In this document: positions 1-9,276 of the stretch, piece after piece
How positions within the stretch are numbered: position 1 is the stretch's first letter
How the letters are laid out: every line of letters begins with the position of its first letter
Source: Clostridia bacterium
GTDB taxonomy: Bacteria; Bacillota; Clostridia; Christensenellales; Aristaeellaceae
Assembly (NCBI GenBank): GCA_017470095.1
Contig: JAFUFC010000029.1
Span: 1 to 36,605, forward strand
Direction of reading: 5' to 3'
DNA: 36,605 nucleotides
Translations under genes and position numbers: made by a program
The notes under the pieces: generated by a model
Seen by the model: only the letters and a program-made list of their open reading frames with translations
The model's database searches: none
What the model was told of the DNA's origin: nothing

Positions 1-12
1 CGGAGGAAACCC

Positions 13-1723
<1,711 letters not shown>

Positions 1724-1724
1724 T

Positions 1725-1762
1725 ACGCCCCTGATTGCAACGATACATCCGCCCTACAAAGG
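1725..1762. repeat. Possible fragment of a GTAGGG-type palindromic repeat
   Basis: The gap between pyrR and the next gene contains CGCCCCTGA and ATCCGCCCTAC. Read on the minus strand, GTAGGGCGGAT resembles one arm of the GTAGGGGC/GCCCG palindrome seen after relA at 18608-18637. Only one arm is convincing, so this is a low-confidence remnant. Confidence 0.25.
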
Positions 1763-1777
1763 ATGGTGATTTTTCTC

Positions 1778-2701
1778 ATGCGCGCACGGATTCTGCTGCT
1801 CCCAGGCAGCCAGCAAGGCGAAGCGCTCTGCGCCTGCGCAGAGCAGATCCTGACCGATATTTCCGCCGCCTTTGACCACGTTTTCTCCCTGCTGCGGGGA
1901 AAAATTGGCCCAGAGGTTAGCGACAAAACCCTCGATGCCTGCGAAACAAGCCAGGCCATCCTGCTGGGCGATGCCCAGTGTGAAGGCGCGCAGGCACTGT
2001 ATGATGCTCTTGACCTGCCCTTGCGCATCCGCTCTTTCTGCGTTCCGGAAGCCCTGTGCAGCCGCCATGAAACGCCGGTGAAGCTGTTTCTGGGCACTGC
2101 CCTTTCCCTGGATGCAGACACCCTGCGCCTGGCTATGCAAAGCGCGTTCCGCTTTGCTCAGGATGAGGATATCCGCATCCTGCATGTGGCTCCCACCGGT
2201 GCCACAAAAGCCGAATGGGAAGCGGCCGTCAGGGTGCAAACTGCCGCTCAACCGCTGGTAACGGCGGACGCTGTTGCCGCCAAAGACGCCATGAAAAATT
2301 TGATCAAGGCTCCGCAAAAAATGGGGCTGCTGCTATGCCCGCCTTATGCGGGCGGGATTCTGGAAGCCGCCGCCACCGGGCTGTGCGCCCATCCGGAAAT
2401 AATGTACGATTTTGCCATTGATCAAGATACCGGCGTTTACGCCCCCTTCGCTTCTTTTCTGGAAGAAGCGGAAGATGCGCCCGCGCCCTTCGCCATGGCC
2501 CTGGCCATCGCCCGAATGCTTCGCATTTCCCTAAAGCTGCCCCGGGAGGCCGCTTGCCTGGAAGCCGCCATTCAAAACGTGCTGGCCAATCATTGGCTCC
2601 CCAAGAAACAAGCGGAAAATAGCCCTTCCATGCTGGATTTGATCTGTGAGCAGATCGCCGTTGCCGGAGAACTGATGGGAAAAGGAGGCATACAAGCGTG
2701 A
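1778..2701 (+). CDS. Degenerate isopropylmalate/isocitrate dehydrogenase-fold protein
   Basis: 307 aa from ATG 1778. That start is preferred over ATG 1763 because GGTGAT at 1765-1770 then has proper spacing and the protein opens with RILLLPG, like true IPMDH (KIALLPG). The fold can be followed along its length: AILLGD for AVLLG; LRIRSFCVP for the NLRPAKVFP stretch; a helix plus RILHVAP for the KVTSVDK region; KDAMKNLIKAP for VDAMAMHLVRSP; GVYAPFA for PVFEPVHG; FAMALAIARMLRISLKL for the ILSAAMML helix. Key residues are altered: the substrate-contacting Lys is gone, the metal-binding FGDILSD reads YAGGILE, and the NAD loop HGSAPD is missing. It is probably not a dehydrogenase. Its stop overlaps the next start (GTGA), suggesting joint function with the phosphatase-like enzyme. 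The actual function is unknown. Confidence 0.7.
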   Translation: MRARILLLPGSQQGEALCACAEQILTDISAAFDHVFSLLRGKIGPEVSDKTLDACETSQAILLGDAQCEGAQALYDALDLPLRIRSFCVPEALCSRHETPVKLFLGTALSLDADTLRLAMQSAFRFAQDEDIRILHVAPTGATKAEWEAAVRVQTAAQPLVTADAVAAKDAMKNLIKAPQKMGLLLCPPYAGGILEAAATGLCAHPEIMYDFAIDQDTGVYAPFASFLEEAEDAPAPFAMALAIARMLRISLKLPREAACLEAAIQNVLANHWLPKKQAENSPSMLDLICEQIAVAGELMGKGGIQA

Positions 2702-3798
2702 AATTCTGCCTGCCGGATTATCAAAACTGCTGTTTGAATGTGATTTCGTCCATTTCAGGATACTTGGATCATCCTATTCCCCACCCTACGCTGCCTTTTC
2801 TGGATGGCATCCTGGCGGAAAAAACGTACCAAAACGTGATCGTCATGTTGTTTGACGGTATGGGCATGGATGTGATTGCTCACGCCCTGCCGCAGGACAG
2901 TTTCCTTCGGCAGCATATTCCTCACGTGCTCTCCGCCGTGTATCCATCCACCACCACCAACGCCACCACTTGCATCGAGTGCGGCCTGTCCCCTCGGGAG
3001 GCGGGTTGGCTGGGATGGACGCTGTATTTCCCCCAAATTCAAAAACCGGTGGATATTTTCATCAATCGTTCCAACGGCGAAGTTGCCGCCGATTATAACG
3101 TGGCGGAGCGGTATATCCCCCGGGAAATGTTTTTCCCTAAGATCACGGCCGCCGGGAAAGCAGACGCCTGCTGCGTGTCCAAATTCGGGGATGTGAAAGT
3201 GAATTCCGTAGAAGAACTGTTTGACACTGTGCTGTCCCTTGCCCGGGATGAAAAGCGCCGCTACATCTACGCTTACGATGGCGACCCGGACCATACCATG
3301 CACGAAATGGGCTGCTATGACGAAAAGGTGATGAACATTGTGCGGGATATCGACAGTCGGCTTCAAAAGCTGGCGTCGGAATTGCCGGAAGATACCCTGC
3401 TCCTGGCCACCGCCGACCATGGGCTGATCGATTCGGACTTCCATTACCTGGAGGAGGAGGCGCCGGAAATGCTTGCCATGCTCCAGCATGACCCCTCCAT
3501 CGAAACCCGGGCGGTGTCCTTCCACGTGAAGCCGGAATGCAAAGCCGATTTCCCGGCGGCGTTCAAACGGCACTACGGCGATCATTTCCTGTTCATGACC
3601 GGAGAGGAGTTCATTCGGGATTACCTGGGCGACGGGGAAACCCGGCCCAACGTGTACGATTTTGTGGGGGACTATATGGCCCTGTCTATCGACCCTTGGT
3701 GCCTCCAGGCCCACCGGCAGGATCACTGCCTGAAGGGCGTCCACGCCGGATTGACCGAGCTGGAAATGAAGGTGCCCCTGATCGTGGCGAAAAAATAA
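2698..3798 (+). CDS. Alkaline phosphatase superfamily (nucleotide pyrophosphatase/phosphodiesterase-like) protein
   Basis: 366 aa from GTG 2698, with AAAGGAGG at 2681-2688 and a 4-bp overlap with the preceding gene. Superfamily landmarks: metal-binding VIVMLFDGMGMD near residue 43; the threonine nucleophile region PSTTTNATT near 83; YDGDPDHTMHE near 197, supplying Asp and His ligands; LLATADHGLID near 235; and a C-terminal GVHAGL His near 350. This is the layout of type I phosphodiesterase/nucleotide pyrophosphatase enzymes, which hydrolyse phosphodiester or pyrophosphate bonds using two zinc ions. There is no signal peptide, so it is expected to be cytoplasmic. The substrate cannot be told from the sequence. 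It is the last gene of the four-gene run; a terminator lies at 3878-3904. Confidence 0.82.
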   Translation: MKFCLPDYQNCCLNVISSISGYLDHPIPHPTLPFLDGILAEKTYQNVIVMLFDGMGMDVIAHALPQDSFLRQHIPHVLSAVYPSTTTNATTCIECGLSPREAGWLGWTLYFPQIQKPVDIFINRSNGEVAADYNVAERYIPREMFFPKITAAGKADACCVSKFGDVKVNSVEELFDTVLSLARDEKRRYIYAYDGDPDHTMHEMGCYDEKVMNIVRDIDSRLQKLASELPEDTLLLATADHGLIDSDFHYLEEEAPEMLAMLQHDPSIETRAVSFHVKPECKADFPAAFKRHYGDHFLFMTGEEFIRDYLGDGETRPNVYDFVGDYMALSIDPWCLQAHRQDHCLKGVHAGLTELEMKVPLIVAKK

Positions 3799-3851
3799 AA
3801 GCCGCGCCTCCAGCCCAATCGTCGGAGAAACACGGCCTGTGAAACATAAAA

Positions 3852-4949
3852 TCAATACACCAAAAACTCGCACTCCAGCCGCCCGTTATACAGGCGGCGT
3901 TTTTGTGTGGCGCGTTTTCCAAAGCAGCGCTCGAAACCGGTGTGGGCGGTGATCACGCCCAAGCGGCAGTTTTCGTGCCGGTCGTACAGCTTCCGGATGT
4001 CCCGATACAGCTTTTCGCATTCCTTCCGATCGCTGAGCCGCTCTCCATAGGGCGGATTCAGGAGGAACAGGGGCGCGGGGGTATCCAGATGAACGTCCCG
4101 CAAATCTTTTTGATTCACGGTGACGCGGCCCGCCAAGCCCGCCTGCTGAATGTGCTTTTTGCACAAAGCAATGGCCTGCCCGTCGATATCGCTGCCGCAC
4201 ACCGCGCCGATCAGCGAAGGATCAAACCGGGATGCCGCATCCTCCCGCAGCGCTTTCAATTCCTTTTCGGGAAACAGGGGCCATTTTTCACAGGCGAAGG
4301 ACCGGGTCAGCCCCGGGGCTCGATGGGAACGGAGATATGCCGCCTCGATCAGCAACGTGCCGGTGCCGCAGCAGGGGTCGTAGAGCATGCCCTCCTGCCG
4401 GGGCGATAGCATCACCAGCGCGGCAGCCAGGGTTTCCCGGATGGGCGCCTCCCCATTCCAGGTACGGTAGCCCCGCTTGTTCAAAGCATCGCCGCTGGTG
4501 TCGATGGTAAGCCGGGCCACATCCCCGTGGATGGAGACGTCGATGGGGTATTCGGCCCCGGATTCATCGAACCACTGGGCGTGATATTTCTTTTTCAGCC
4601 GCTCTACAATCGCCTTTTTCGTGATCGCCTGGCAGTCTCGCACGCTCATCAACTGGCTGCGGGCGCATTTGCCGCTGACGGGAAAGCGGGCGTCCCGGGG
4701 CAGGTACTGTTCCCAAGGCAGGCACTGAACGAACTGGAACAGCTCCTCAAAGGAGGTCACCTTCTCTTCCCCCACGATAATCAGCACCCGGTCCGCCGTG
4801 CGGAGCCATAAATTGGCGGAAAAAATCTGGTTTGGTGCGGCCTCAAACCGGGCGCCGCCCTGCTCTCCCTTGGCTTCGATGCCCAAATGATGCAATTCCC
4901 GTTTAACCAATCCTTCCAGCCCAAAGGCGGCAGTAGCAAAGCATTCCAT
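3852..4949 (-). CDS. THUMP-domain class I SAM-dependent RNA methyltransferase (RlmL/YpsC type)
   Basis: 365 aa. An N-terminal THUMP-type RNA-binding region (about 1-160, beginning FATAAFGLEGLVKREL) precedes a Rossmann methyltransferase domain: SAM motif I DPCCGTGT near 192, GSDIDGQAI near 250 and the target-base motif NPPYGERL near 293. The C-terminus carries the family motif RRLYNGRLEC. Proteins of this type make N2-methylguanosine in 23S rRNA; the Bacillus relative is YpsC. The ribosome binding site is weak (GGGGG upstream of ATG 4949). The gene is convergent with the phosphatase gene and is followed upstream by a palindromic repeat (4980-5135). Confidence 0.9.
   Translation of the reverse strand: MECFATAAFGLEGLVKRELHHLGIEAKGEQGGARFEAAPNQIFSANLWLRTADRVLIIVGEEKVTSFEELFQFVQCLPWEQYLPRDARFPVSGKCARSQLMSVRDCQAITKKAIVERLKKKYHAQWFDESGAEYPIDVSIHGDVARLTIDTSGDALNKRGYRTWNGEAPIRETLAAALVMLSPRQEGMLYDPCCGTGTLLIEAAYLRSHRAPGLTRSFACEKWPLFPEKELKALREDAASRFDPSLIGAVCGSDIDGQAIALCKKHIQQAGLAGRVTVNQKDLRDVHLDTPAPLFLLNPPYGERLSDRKECEKLYRDIRKLYDRHENCRLGVITAHTGFERCFGKRATQKRRLYNGRLECEFLVY
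3878..3904 (+). terminator. Terminator for the 13-3798 operon, inside the opposing gene
   Basis: GCCGCC (3878-3883), a 9-nt loop, GGCGGC (3893-3898), then GTTTTTG. On the plus strand this has the form of an intrinsic terminator 80 bp after the phosphatase stop. It lies within the C-terminal codons of the convergent methyltransferase. Confidence 0.55.
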
Positions 4950-4977
4950 CCAGTGATTCCCCCAAAATTGTTAGCGT

Positions 4978-5137
4978 ATGTTTCTGAAATAAGGAATGTG
5001 CAATTTCGAGTGGCTCAGCCTGCAATTCAAGGCGCTTTCACCATGATTGACTGGGACCGAAGGATCAATCAAGGCAAAGCAACGCCAAAGTGCAGCCTGA
5101 GCCGCCGTAAATGCGTCTTTCCGAATTTAGAAGCGGA
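4978..5137. repeat. Long imperfect palindrome, copy 1 of a repeat family
   Basis: The interval folds about a centre near 5057. Inner arms TGATTGA (5044-5050) and TCAATCA (5065-5071) match exactly. Middle arms at 5008-5024 and 5091-5107 match at 13 of 17. The outer arms (4980-5001 against about 5113-5134) match more loosely. The left 45 nt are about 39/45 identical to 12361-12405, so this is a dispersed repeat. It holds no convincing ORF. A transcript would form a hairpin of about 160 nt between two minus-strand genes. Confidence 0.75.
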
Positions 5138-5144
5138 CTTTCAT

Positions 5145-5672
5145 TTATAACAGGCAGCCCATTTCGATGCGCACCTCGTGCCGAGGAACATCCTCATTGG
5201 AGTATTCGCAGGCGTTAAAGCCCATGAAGGACAGGCCTTGGGACATGTAAAAAGAGATAGCGGCAGTGTTGCAGCTCTGGGTTTCCAGAATCAGCGCCCG
5301 CCGGTGTTGGGCTCGGGCGATTTCTCGGGCCCGGGTCATGAGCAGGGTGCCAAACCCGCGGCGGCGGTACCCCTCCTGCACGCACAGGTTGGTAATGCGC
5401 AGGCGGTTGTTCCATTCCTCCGGGGTAATTTCCAAAATAGCCCGCATTTCCTTTCCATCCCACAGGCCAAACGCCTTGGGGTCATCCCAATAGGGCGCAA
5501 ATAACTTGTCGGTAAATTCCTTCCGGATGGGAGCGCAGGGCGTGCGCACCAATTCCACAGCGAACACATTTTCACTGGTGCGCAGCCGCAAATCAAAATA
5601 CGCTTTGCTTTCATAAGAAAAAAACAGCTCGTACCCTTCAAATTGCTCCCGGGGCAATTCGGAAATATGCAT
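5145..5672 (-). CDS. GNAT-family N-acetyltransferase
   Basis: 175 aa. The acetyl-CoA binding site is seen as RRRGFGTLLM near residue 102, preceded by the beta-4 strand ITNLCVQEGY and followed by LILETQSCNTAAISFYMSQGL, a typical GNAT beta-5/alpha-4 arrangement. The WNNRLRI...LETQ spacing resembles streptothricin-acetyltransferase-like members, but substrate specificity cannot be assigned; it could modify a small molecule, an antibiotic or a protein N-terminus. AAAGGAG precedes ATG 5672 and an extended -10 promoter lies just upstream. It is monocistronic. Confidence 0.85.
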   Translation of the reverse strand: MHISELPREQFEGYELFFSYESKAYFDLRLRTSENVFAVELVRTPCAPIRKEFTDKLFAPYWDDPKAFGLWDGKEMRAILEITPEEWNNRLRITNLCVQEGYRRRGFGTLLMTRAREIARAQHRRALILETQSCNTAAISFYMSQGLSFMGFNACEYSNEDVPRHEVRIEMGCLL

Positions 5673-5706
5673 ATTGGCCCGCTCCTTTGTGGTCTGAATC
5701 GGGGTT

Positions 5707-5735
5707 ATTATACCATATTTTGTAGCTTAGGGAAA
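5707..5735 (-). promoter_or_regulatory. Sigma-A-type promoter of the GNAT gene
   Basis: On the minus strand TATAAT occupies 5712-5707, preceded by TGG (extended -10). A weak TTTCCC stands 17 bp upstream at 5735-5730. Confidence 0.6.
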
Positions 5736-5806
5736 GATGATCCGAAAGAAAAAACGCGAAAAAAATCCCGTCCTTTGGTGAAAAAATGACATTCTTTTTA
5801 CCCCCG

Positions 5807-5840
5807 TTCGACGGTGACCGTATATGCCCTGGGCTATGAT
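5807..5840 (+). promoter_or_regulatory. Possible Spo0A-dependent promoter of spoIIE
   Basis: TATGAT at 5835-5840 could be a -10. At the -35 position there is no good hexamer, but TTCGACG (5807-5813) differs by one base from the Spo0A box TTCGACA. Bacillus spoIIE uses sigma A with Spo0A bound near -35. Tentative. Confidence 0.35.
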
Positions 5841-5843
5841 GAT

Positions 5844-5865
5844 TCCATCCGCAAACGGATGGAGG
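5844..5865 (+). promoter_or_regulatory. Hairpin occluding the spoIIE ribosome binding site
   Basis: TCCATCCG (5844-5851) and CGGATGGA (5856-5863) are exact inverted repeats around a CAAA loop. The GGAGG Shine-Dalgarno of spoIIE is 5861-5865, so three of its five bases are paired in the hairpin. Confidence 0.6.
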
Positions 5866-5872
5866 AATGGAT

Positions 5873-8206
5873 ATGCACAGCATGGAATTGCTGCGGCCCG
5901 GGAAACCCAGGCCGATGAAGGAACGGACAGCCCCGCGGGCGCTTTCCCCGCGAAAGGCCATTCAATGGCTGGGGAAGCGCGCGCCCATGGCCGCGGCCTT
6001 TTTCCTGCTCAGCCTGGTGCAGTGCCTATCGGTGCCCTCGCCTTACGCCGTGTGCTGCCTGATGGTGGTTATATCCTTCACGCTTCCCTGGCAGGGAGCC
6101 GTCCTGGGCCTGGGGCTGGGGTTGGTTTTCCGTTTGGTTTGGGGGCTAAGCCCGGATGTGGGCCAGTTTGCCGCCTGCGCGCTATGCTTCCTGGCGGCCC
6201 GGGTAGCGGAGGGAGAAAAGCGCCGGCTGTATATCCTGACCGCCGCCCTTTTGGCGCTGCGCTCCGTGCCTGATTGGATTACCGCCGAAGATGTGCAGAC
6301 CCTGCTTTTATCCGGCGTGGGCATTGTGCTGGGGCTGGTAAGCCTGCCGGCGCTGCGCCGATGCGCACTGCTGATTAAAAGCCGAAAAACCGAATGGAGC
6401 GAGGATGATCTCTTGTGCCTGCTGCTGCCGGGCATGCTGCTGATTGCCGGCGCGGCGCGGCTGTCGGCGTTCCAGATGAATATGGGATACACCCTGTCGG
6501 TGCTGGCGGTGCTGATGCTGTCCTGGATCGCGGGCGGCGCGGCGGGCATCTGCGGGGGGCTGGGCTGTGGGCTGGCCCTGCTGCTGGGCGGGCAAAGCGC
6601 CCTGCTGCTGGTGGTTCTCACCTTCGGTGCCCTGCTGGCCGGGCTGTTTCAAGGCAAATTCCGGCTGCTGCCGGTGGGGGTATACCTGCTTTCTTCCATT
6701 ACGCTGACGTACCTGACCGTTTTTTCCTTCCAGCCTTCGGTGGTGTATCCCGGGGTGGCAGGCGGGCTGATTTTTGCCTTCATTCCAGGCAAATGGATGC
6801 GCCTGGCAGCGGCCTGGGTGCGCTCCATCCGCTGGAGCCAGCCCCGTGAAAACGCCTATACAAGGCTCAAAATGCAGCGCTGGGTGCGGGCCATTGACCG
6901 GATGGCGGAGGCTCTTCCCCACCCCCGAATGGACGCCCCCACCATGGAGGAAGAAAGCGAAAGCCTGACCGAAGCCCTCTGCGCCAATTGCGAGCGGCTG
7001 CCTATCTGCTGGCATGAGCAATATGAGCAGACCAAACAGGGCATGCACGCCCTGGCCGACCGGGGCGACGATCCGGAGGATTACCTGCGCATCATCAACC
7101 GTTACTTTTCCACCTGCCCCCGCATCTCCCGCATTCCGCCCCTGCTCAATCGCCTGGACGTTCAACGCCAGCAACGGCATCATCGGGCCCTGTGCGCCGA
7201 TTATGAGCGGGACATGCTGCAAACCCATCTAACCGCCCTTTCCCAAGCAGCCCAGCGCATTAGCTTGGAAGGGCTGGAAAAGGATGGGGAGGAAAGCTAC
7301 TGGATTTCCCAGGCAGATGAGGCAATTGAAGCCCTGCGCTTTCCCGGACAGACAGCATTCGTAAAAAAAATCGACGGGCGGATGATGGTGTGCGTCAAGT
7401 GCGAGCCCCTATCTTTGCGGCCCGTAGCCGGAATGAACCTGGCTCGGCAGATAGGCACCTACCTGGGCGTGAAATTGGAAGTGACAGAGCGGCAGAGCAA
7501 CCGCATCATCCTGGAGGAGCGGCCACCCCTGGCCATTGTCACCGGCATGGCTACCGCTTGCGCCGTCACATTGGACAGGCAGCGGCAGCCCGGCCAAGCG
7601 CCGGATAACGGCGACGCGGTGCTGGTGGAAACCCTGTCTGGCGGGAAAATGGTACTGGCCCTCAGCGACGGCATGGGCCACGGCGCCGGCGCCCAGGACG
7701 AAAGCAAGAAAACGTTGGAAATGCTTTCGCTATGCATGGAAGCAGGTTACACCCGCACCCAGGCCATGACGGCAGTGAACGGTGCCATGCTGTCCGCCAC
7801 CGGCGGAGAAAAATTTGCCACGGTGGACCTGTGCCTGATTGATCTGTGGACAGGTGAAGCCGCTATGAACAAGCTGGGCGCTTGCGCTTCGGTGCTGGTG
7901 CAGGGACAAAAGATCAGCCAGATTGAAGGCGAAGCTCTGCCCCTGGGCATCATTGAGCACGTGGTGCCCATGGAGCACCATTTCACCCTGGGCGAAGGGG
8001 ATTTGTTACTCATGATGAGCGATGGCATCACCGATGCCTTCCCGTCGGAAGAAGACATTCTTTCTATCATTCGGCAGAACCGCAACGGCACGCCCCAGCA
8101 CATGGCTGACGCGCTGCTGCAAGAAGCCGTTCTGCAAAAAGACGGCCTGCCCCCGGACGATATGACCGTGCTGTGCGCCTGGGTAAGGGAACGGGACAAA
8201 GAATAA
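5873..8206 (+). CDS. spoIIE: Stage II sporulation protein E (PP2C-type serine phosphatase)
   Basis: 777 aa from ATG 5873, which is 7 nt after GGAGG 5861-5865; ATG 5867 is too close to that site. SpoIIE sits at the polar septum and dephosphorylates SpoIIAA, releasing sigma F in the forespore. Residues about 40-310 are a run of hydrophobic segments (the multispanning membrane domain). A helical linker follows, with a Cys-containing ALCANCERLPICW patch near 366. The C-terminal 220 residues are the PP2C domain, with LALSDGMGHGAGA near 600, LLMMSDGITDAF near 710 and PPDDMTVL near the end (metal-binding Asp residues). Length is close to the 827 aa of Bacillus. This gene is the best evidence that the organism forms endospores. 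A strong terminator follows. Confidence 0.95.
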   Translation: MHSMELLRPGKPRPMKERTAPRALSPRKAIQWLGKRAPMAAAFFLLSLVQCLSVPSPYAVCCLMVVISFTLPWQGAVLGLGLGLVFRLVWGLSPDVGQFAACALCFLAARVAEGEKRRLYILTAALLALRSVPDWITAEDVQTLLLSGVGIVLGLVSLPALRRCALLIKSRKTEWSEDDLLCLLLPGMLLIAGAARLSAFQMNMGYTLSVLAVLMLSWIAGGAAGICGGLGCGLALLLGGQSALLLVVLTFGALLAGLFQGKFRLLPVGVYLLSSITLTYLTVFSFQPSVVYPGVAGGLIFAFIPGKWMRLAAAWVRSIRWSQPRENAYTRLKMQRWVRAIDRMAEALPHPRMDAPTMEEESESLTEALCANCERLPICWHEQYEQTKQGMHALADRGDDPEDYLRIINRYFSTCPRISRIPPLLNRLDVQRQQRHHRALCADYERDMLQTHLTALSQAAQRISLEGLEKDGEESYWISQADEAIEALRFPGQTAFVKKIDGRMMVCVKCEPLSLRPVAGMNLARQIGTYLGVKLEVTERQSNRIILEERPPLAIVTGMATACAVTLDRQRQPGQAPDNGDAVLVETLSGGKMVLALSDGMGHGAGAQDESKKTLEMLSLCMEAGYTRTQAMTAVNGAMLSATGGEKFATVDLCLIDLWTGEAAMNKLGACASVLVQGQKISQIEGEALPLGIIEHVVPMEHHFTLGEGDLLLMMSDGITDAFPSEEDILSIIRQNRNGTPQHMADALLQEAVLQKDGLPPDDMTVLCAWVRERDKE

Positions 8207-8217
8207 ATCAATTTACA

Positions 8218-8241
8218 GGCCAGGATTTCCTGGCCTTTTTT
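8218..8241 (+). terminator. Rho-independent terminator of spoIIE
   Basis: Perfect 8-bp stem GGCCAGGA (8218-8225) / TCCTGGCC (8228-8235) with a TT loop, followed by TTTTTT. Confidence 0.9.
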
Positions 8242-8269
8242 CTATGAGTTTTTAAAACTCCCGCGCATC

Positions 8270-8297
8270 TTGACAGATTCAAAAGTTGGTCTATAAT
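8270..8297 (+). promoter_or_regulatory. Consensus sigma-A promoter of the LysR-NifS-TtcA operon
   Basis: TTGACA (8270-8275), 16-bp spacer, TATAAT (8292-8297). Both hexamers are perfect. It lies 38 bp before the LysR start. Confidence 0.88.
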
Positions 8298-8334
8298 TTA
8301 ACTATTGCCCTTGTAGGTAAAAGGAGGAAGGCTG

Positions 8335-9276
8335 ATGACGCTGCAGCAATTGCACTATGTGATCCGGATATCGGAAACGGGGTCGTTCAACAAGGCGGCG
8401 GAGCAGTTGTTTGTGGCCCAGCCGTCCCTGACCAACGCGGTAAAGGAACTGGAAAAAGAAATCGGCATTACGATTTTTAACCGCACGGGCCGGGGCGTGA
8501 CGCTGACGGCGGAGGGCGTGAAATTCCTGCCCTATGCCCGGCAAGTGTATGGGCAGTACCAGAACCTGCTGGATGCCTATGGCCAGCAAAGCGCCCGGCG
8601 GCAGCAGTTCGCCGTTTCGACCCAGCATTATTCCTTCGCCGTGAAGGCTTTTGTGGAAATGACCAAGACCTTCGACGTGGCGGAGTACGAATTTGCCATC
8701 CGGGAAACCCGAACCCGAAACGTGATTGACGACGTGGCGGCCGCCCGCAGCGAAATTGGCATTCTGTACTTAAATGATTTCAACCGAAAGGCAATTTTGA
8801 AAATTCTTTCCGCCAACCAGCTGCATTTCACCCGCCTCATCGGCTGCCGGGCCTATGTGTACCTGTGGAAGCAGCATCCCCTGGCAGGGCGGAAAACCAT
8901 TTCCTTTGACGATCTGGCCCCCTATCCCTGCCTGTCCTTTGAGCAAGGCGACAACAGTAATTTTTACCTGGCAGAGGAATTGCTTTCCACGAACGAATAC
9001 CCCCGCATCATCAAATGCTGTGACCGGGCCACGGTGCTCAATCTGATGGTAGGGCTGAACGGCTACACCATCTGCTCCGACATCATCTGTGAGGAATTGA
9101 ACGGGGGTGACTACATGGCCGTTCCCTATGATCCTCAGGATCAAAGCCCGGACACCACCATGGAATTGGGCCTGATCACTCGGAAAAACCAGGTGCTCAG
9201 CACCGCCGGGGAGCGTTATGTGGCGGAGCTGAAGCGTTACTTGGGCATTCCGCAGGATGCGGAGGGAACGCCATGA
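8335..9276 (+). CDS. LysR-family transcriptional regulator
   Basis: 313 aa with AAAGGAGG upstream. The N-terminal winged helix-turn-helix is clear: LQQLHYVIRISETGSFNKAA, then QLFVAQPSLTNAVKELEKEI, then a wing ending RGVTLTAEG near residue 62. The remainder is a two-lobed effector-binding (type 2 periplasmic-binding) domain from about residue 90. Unusually for LysR regulators it is not divergent from its neighbour. It is the first gene of an operon and its stop overlaps the NifS start (ATGA, 9273-9276). The effector is unknown; the neighbours suggest a sulfur-related signal, which is inference only. Confidence 0.9.
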   Translation: MTLQQLHYVIRISETGSFNKAAEQLFVAQPSLTNAVKELEKEIGITIFNRTGRGVTLTAEGVKFLPYARQVYGQYQNLLDAYGQQSARRQQFAVSTQHYSFAVKAFVEMTKTFDVAEYEFAIRETRTRNVIDDVAAARSEIGILYLNDFNRKAILKILSANQLHFTRLIGCRAYVYLWKQHPLAGRKTISFDDLAPYPCLSFEQGDNSNFYLAEELLSTNEYPRIIKCCDRATVLNLMVGLNGYTICSDIICEELNGGDYMAVPYDPQDQSPDTTMELGLITRKNQVLSTAGERYVAELKRYLGIPQDAEGTP

